A DNA stretch of 64,000 nt from Phalacrocorax aristotelis (taxonomy: Eukaryota > Chordata > Aves > Suliformes > Phalacrocoracidae), in assembly GCF_949628215.1 (NCBI RefSeq), contig NC_134280.1, positions 45,906,621-45,970,620 of the forward strand, written 5' to 3'. Below the pieces are notes generated by a model. The model did no database searches, had not been told where the DNA came from, and saw only the letters and a program-made list of their open reading frames with translations. Positions 60,729 through 64,000 of the stretch are shown here, one piece after another; the stretch's first letter is position 1; the number at the start of each line of letters is the position of its first letter. Made by a program: the position numbers and the translations under genes.

Positions 60729-60818
60729 CTTCTTTTCTTCCCTTTTTCTCCCTCTTTTTTCTTTTCTTTTTTACTTTTCTTTCTTTTTCTTTCTTTTTTC
60801 TTTCTTTTTTCTTTTTTT
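60729..60818. repeat. Polypyrimidine tract, CTTT/CTTTTT type
   Basis: About 90 bases of T and C on the plus strand with a single A (60,773) before the tract ends at TTGTTGACTG. Repeating CTTT and CTTTTTT units give mirror symmetry suited to triplex DNA. On the minus strand this produces a lysine-rich spurious reading frame. Confidence 0.9.
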
Positions 60819-61786
60819 GTTGACTGAAGAACTGTGGATGTAGTTTGCGTAATATCTTTATTACTGAAAACTTCAAGGTAAGCGAGCAATAGAAACCAGA
60901 TGTGGGGATGGGAGGAAAGCAGAGTAAGTGTAAGGGGTAGCAGGAGTTAACCGGGGGAGGAGGGGAATCAGGTTGAATGGCGGGGGAGGGGGGGCGACGG
61001 AAGGTGAGTATTGATTTATTTTTAAGCCCTTTTTGGGTTGCAATTGACCCCTCAAACCAAAAAGGGCTCCTGCAAGCCTCTCTCCTCCCGCCAGCCTCTC
61101 TCCCTTTGCAAGTTCACCTCTGGCAGTCCCAGAAGCCAATTCTGTGCGCTTGGCGACCCTGTTAAATCCCTCCCTGCTGCCCTCCCGCTTTTGATCCAGT
61201 TGTTTTACACCTGGAAAGAGCACATTTTTTTCGAGGTAAATAAATAATGACGGTGATAAAAGTGCGGCGAGAGGCCGCGGAAAGCTTGCCCGGCGATGTG
61301 CTGGGGGACCGCGGCACTGCCGTGCCGGGAGACGTGAGCAAAGGGCTCACGACGGTGCTGGGAGAGCTGCCGGCCCTCAAGGGGTTAATGGGGGGGTTAA
61401 AGGCATATAGCTGCCGGGGGGGGGGGGAATCCGTATTGCCTTTAATCGAGAAGAGGGGGCCGCGAGTAGTGGAGAGGGCCAGGGCGAACACAGCCCGTCA
61501 CGATCGTCCCCGGCGCTTCCGCCTGCGCGGATCCCCCATCCACCCCTTCGGGTGTCGCCTGTTCGGGTTTCTATTTTTTAATCATAAAAACTTTGGGGGT
61601 TGTTTGGGGTTTTTTGTTGTTTGTTTTTGTGTGTGGGTTTTTTTTTAATGAAAAAGATATGACCTCCACCCCCCTCTGCTTCCCCACACCCCATGCACAT
61701 ACATCCCCCCCCCCTTCCCAGGCCCCCTCCCCTCCACTGTCATCATCTACATATTAATTGGGGGAGAGGTCTCTCTCTCGCTCCTT

Positions 61787-61810
61787 CCCCCCCCCCCACG
61801 TGTGGGGGGG
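61787..61810. promoter_or_regulatory. E-box inside a C11/G7 hairpin
   Basis: C11 (61,787-61,797), then a CACGTG E-box (61,797-61,802) and T followed by G7 (61,804-61,810). The C and G arms can pair, presenting the E-box in a hairpin loop. CACGTG is the target of bHLH factors of the MYC/USF group. It lies 277 bases upstream of the ALX4 start codon. Confidence 0.4.
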
Positions 61811-62078
61811 AAAGTGCGGAGAAGAGCCTCTTTAGGGTGTAGATAGTTTGGAGGGCAAGTGTGTGCGAGAGAGAGAGGGAGGGAAAGAAAAGACCCCTTT
61901 TACTGTGCGAGATCTTAAGGGGGTTTGGAGATCTGGTCAACTTTCAAGAACATCTGAATCCTCTTAGAGCGCCCTGGCCCAGCTGTGAGTGTGTGTGTAT
62001 GCGAGAGGGAGAGAGAAAAAGAGGTTCCTGGTGCCCCTCCAAGCGCATTAAGGACACTCGGGCCTTTTAATTTTAGGA
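61811..62078 (+). promoter_or_regulatory. Proximal promoter / 5' leader of ALX4
   Basis: The region directly upstream of the start codon. An in-frame TAA stop at 62,049-62,051 closes the ALX4 frame nine codons before the ATG, which supports the chosen start. Two imperfect copies of a GTGTGTGCGAGAGAGAGAGG-like segment (about 61,859-61,880 and 61,989-62,013) lie 130 bases apart. The GCCTTTTAATTTTAG word ending at 62,076 also resembles a splice acceptor. The transcription start cannot be fixed from sequence. Confidence 0.45.
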
Positions 62079-62469
62079 ATGAATGCTGATACTTGTGTTT
62101 CTTATTGTGAGCCGGCTGCCATGGATTCCTACTACAACGCAGCCTCCCAGGGCACAGAAGGCTCCTCGCCTTTTAGGGCATTTCAAGCAAGTGACAAGTT
62201 CAGCCCTACTTTCCTGGCCAGCAAAGGACAAGGCTTTGGTGACAGCAGCACTAAGTGCCGGAGCCGCTACAGCCAGCAGGAATGTCAGTCCCTGGATGGC
62301 AGCGTCCAGGCTCCCGGCTCCGCCGGGTCTCCGGCCTCCTTTAACAAATACCCTCCGCAGCAGCAGCACCTCTACATGCAGCGAGGCCCCTGCAAAACGC
62401 CCCCGGAGAGCAACCTTAAGCTGCAAGAGAGCAGCGGCCACAACGGAGCTCTGCAGGTCTCCTGTTACG
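62079..62469 (+). CDS. ALX4: ALX4 homeobox gene, coding exon 1 (N-terminal 130 residues)
   Basis: ALX4 is a nuclear paired-class homeodomain transcription factor for skull vault, face and limb anterior-posterior patterning, binding TAAT-type dimer sites. This exon encodes the N-terminal, homeodomain-free part. It starts MNADTCVSYCE, the conserved ALX4 N-terminus, followed by SSPFRAF (residues 29-35), DKF (39-41), QGFGD (51-55), SFNKYPPQQQHLYMQRG (87-103), CKTPP (105-109) and LKLQESSGHNGALQVSCY (113-130), all in the family order. It ends after 130 codons plus one base at GTGAGT (62,470-62,475), a phase 1 donor as expected for this gene. The start is chosen by match to the family N-terminus and an in-frame stop nine codons upstream. 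Relative to human ALX4, the proline/glutamine-rich middle is very short (PPQQQ, residues 92-96). The homeodomain and C-terminal OAR-type region lie beyond the right edge. ALX1 and ALX3 are excluded by the N-terminal sequence. Confidence 0.95.
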
Positions 62470-62553
62470 GTGAGTCCTCGGCGTGCGGCGGGGAAGCACC
62501 GCGGAAGAAACCGGAGAGAGATTCCGGGGCTGGAAAAGGGGCCTCCCGGGGGC

Positions 62554-62571
62554 GGGGGGGGGGGGGGGGGG
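62554..62571. repeat. G18 run in intron 1
   Basis: Eighteen consecutive G, preceded by CGGGGGC, 84 bases after the exon 1 splice donor on the transcribed (RNA-sense) strand. A G-quadruplex in the pre-mRNA is possible. Confidence 0.9.
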
Positions 62572-63260
62572 AAGGGTGTCGGGGGCTGCCCGGTGGGACG
62601 AGTCCTCTCGGGGTCAAGGAGACCTGTCCCGGCTCCGGTGCACCGAGCAGCGCTGCCGGCGGCGGGCAGCCCCGTCCCGCCATGGTGCGGGGCTGGGAGG
62701 GTTGCTCTGCCCCCCCCCCAATATCTTTCTTCCCAGCCGGGTTTGGAACCCGCGATGACCGCAGATAGACGCGTCCCCCACTGCCCACCTCCTTCCTTCC
62801 CTCCCTGTCCCGCTTTGCCGTGATTCTAATTGTAATTTCTGAACGGGGCCGGGCAATGCGAGGAAATCCACGGTGAACGATGAGAGAAACGGAAAGAGAA
62901 AGAAAGAGTGAACCGCCGGACTAGGCAAAATATTCTCTACGGGGCCCCTCTTGCAGAGGGAGAATTTCTGGATAATTTCACCCAAATCTTCACTTTCCTC
63001 TTTAACGGTCTCTCCCGCTTTCCCGTCTCTCACTTTCTCCCCGAATTGCCACTCCCCTAATTGATTTCTGCCCGGCTGCAGATAACCCGCTCAGCATCCT
63101 CTCTGCGGGTCATTAGCGGTAATTAAGGCACTCCCTTGCACTGGCGGTCGTCAGGACGGCCTTGGGACTGGGTCGCTTCTCGTGTCCGTTCTAATCGTGG
63201 GTTTAAAAGGTTTCTTCGGGAGTTTTCCGCTCTAGTGAAGTGATTAGGGAAAAGAGAGAA

Positions 63261-63308
63261 ACACACACACGCACACACACCCCACCAAAGGAAAAAAAAA
63301 AAAAAAAA
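63261..63308. repeat. CA microsatellite and A17 run
   Basis: ACACACACACGCACACACAC (63,261-63,280) followed by A17 (63,292-63,308). Simple-sequence DNA within ALX4 intron 1. Confidence 0.9.
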
Positions 63309-64000
63309 GAAAAGCCAGCAGCCAAACAAAAAAAACACTCGCAATTATTTTTGCCGAAGAAGAGAAAGTGGAAGTGAAATTTCTTCCTCTCCCTCCCGGT
63401 GATCTCCGGGCGGGCCAAGAGGGGCTGCCCCGGCCTGGGGCGGGGGGAGGGTCGGCCTTGTCCCCAGCCTGGGTGTACCGGTCCACCGTGATCCCGCCGG
63501 GCCGGGGGCTCCGGGGAGCTCAGCTAAGCTCAGCAAGGCGGGCGGTGACAGCGGAGCGGGACCGCGGAGAAGCCAGGAGAGGCCCGGGTCAGGCCGGCCA
63601 TCCCACCTCTAGGCTCCCGCCGTCATTTTGCGTATTCTTTTGCCCTCTTTACTCTCCCTTTCCTCCATCGCTAGACTTCGAAGGAAGCAGAGACACCTTC
63701 CCTCTGCCCAGCTCCCAAAGCCCGGCTTGCCGGGCCGCGTTCAGGCGCCGTCCATCACATCCCTGCCTGCAGCCAAGATGTCCCCGCGTCCCTCCTTGTC
63801 CACGGATCCAGGCCCGGGTTCCCCCCACCCCTAGGTAACTCCTTTTCCCGGGAAAGCGCATTAAGTACGTGCCAAGCAGAGCCCGGCTGCCTGAGCCCGG
63901 GCGGGCCAGGATCGGTCCCGTCCCCCCTTTTGGGGCCGCACGACTCCTGCCCACTCCCGGGTGGCAGGAGGGCTCTGGCCGGGACTTAGGCTGGGCTTTT

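Larger units (their letters stand above)
54800..64000. promoter_or_regulatory. Broad CpG-rich domain around ALX4 exon 1
   Basis: From about 54,800 to the end the DNA is GC-rich and full of CpG, with especially dense stretches near 55,150-55,270, 55,590-56,370, 56,590-57,250, 58,100-58,400, 59,040-59,130 and 62,280-62,700. Broad CpG domains over several kilobases are typical of developmental transcription factor loci, where they are usually bound by Polycomb and carry bivalent chromatin in stem cells. That chromatin state is inferred from the gene class, not seen here. Many open frames over 150 codons on both strands (for example 55,754-56,404, 56,607-57,266 and 58,725-59,363) come from the lack of AT-rich stop codons and show no recognisable protein. 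Confidence 0.85.
62470..64000 (+). other. ALX4: ALX4 intron 1, 5' part
   Basis: Begins with GTGAGT at the end of exon 1 and runs past the right edge. It is CpG-rich with a G18 run close to the donor, a C10 run (62,710-62,719), a TAATTAAG homeodomain word (63,120-63,127) and a CA-plus-A17 low-complexity patch. The ALX4 frame stays open into the intron until about 62,768, so retained intron would add about 99 unrelated residues. No further exon is seen. Confidence 0.85.

Noticed and set aside
60371-60889. 172-codon lysine-rich minus-strand open frame
   Set aside because: It is produced by the polypyrimidine tract and CpG-rich flank. No gene family matches.
1-64000. Prokaryotic systems, CRISPR arrays, phage or operon structure
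   Set aside because: The whole window has vertebrate features (CR1, MIR, CpG domain, spliced homeobox exon). No regularly spaced repeats or dense gene clusters exist.

Overview
This is vertebrate nuclear DNA: non-coding, intron-style sequence with no bacterial-type gene packing, old decayed LINEs and SINEs, and one recognisable developmental gene at the right edge. The interspersed repeats are CR1-type LINEs and MIR/CORE-type SINEs. I see no Alu, L1 or B-element sequence. Together with the low overall repeat load, this points to a sauropsid (bird, crocodilian or turtle) rather than a placental mammal. The exact species cannot be fixed from the sequence alone.

Bases 1 to about 54,800 hold no gene I can support. 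It is moderately AT-rich intergenic DNA with two sizeable antisense CR1 fragments (5,672-6,640 and 29,740-30,985), a weaker CR1 remnant near 47,100, at least eight MIR/CORE-SINE remnants, a compound GGCA/GGGA/GGAA microsatellite at 31,821-31,948 and several AT-rich blocks dense in homeodomain and POU-type motifs (13,100-13,760; 20,500-20,720; 40,240-40,570; 41,560-43,460; 48,280-48,720). The blocks look like candidate conserved regulatory elements. A small isolated CpG-dense patch at 40,716-40,862 stands out from its AT-rich surroundings.

From about 54,800 to the right end the composition changes to a roughly 9 kb CpG-rich domain with many poly-G and poly-C runs, TATA-, CCAAT- and CRE-like sites, a long polypyrimidine tract and a G/C hairpin around an E-box. 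Inside it, at 62,079-62,469 on the plus strand, lies the first coding exon of the paired-class homeobox gene ALX4 (130 codons plus one base, then a GTGAGT splice donor). Intron 1 runs off the right edge, so the homeodomain exons are outside the window.

The layout fits the upstream (promoter-side) flank of ALX4. In mammals the next gene on that side is CD82, at a long distance, and no CD82 coding sequence is visible here. The most useful reading of the window is therefore an ALX4 upstream regulatory landscape plus promoter domain and exon 1. I did not find a previously undescribed multi-gene system. The observations worth checking are regulatory: candidate enhancers, a possible 5' untranslated intron of ALX4, alternative starts and unusual DNA structures around the promoter.
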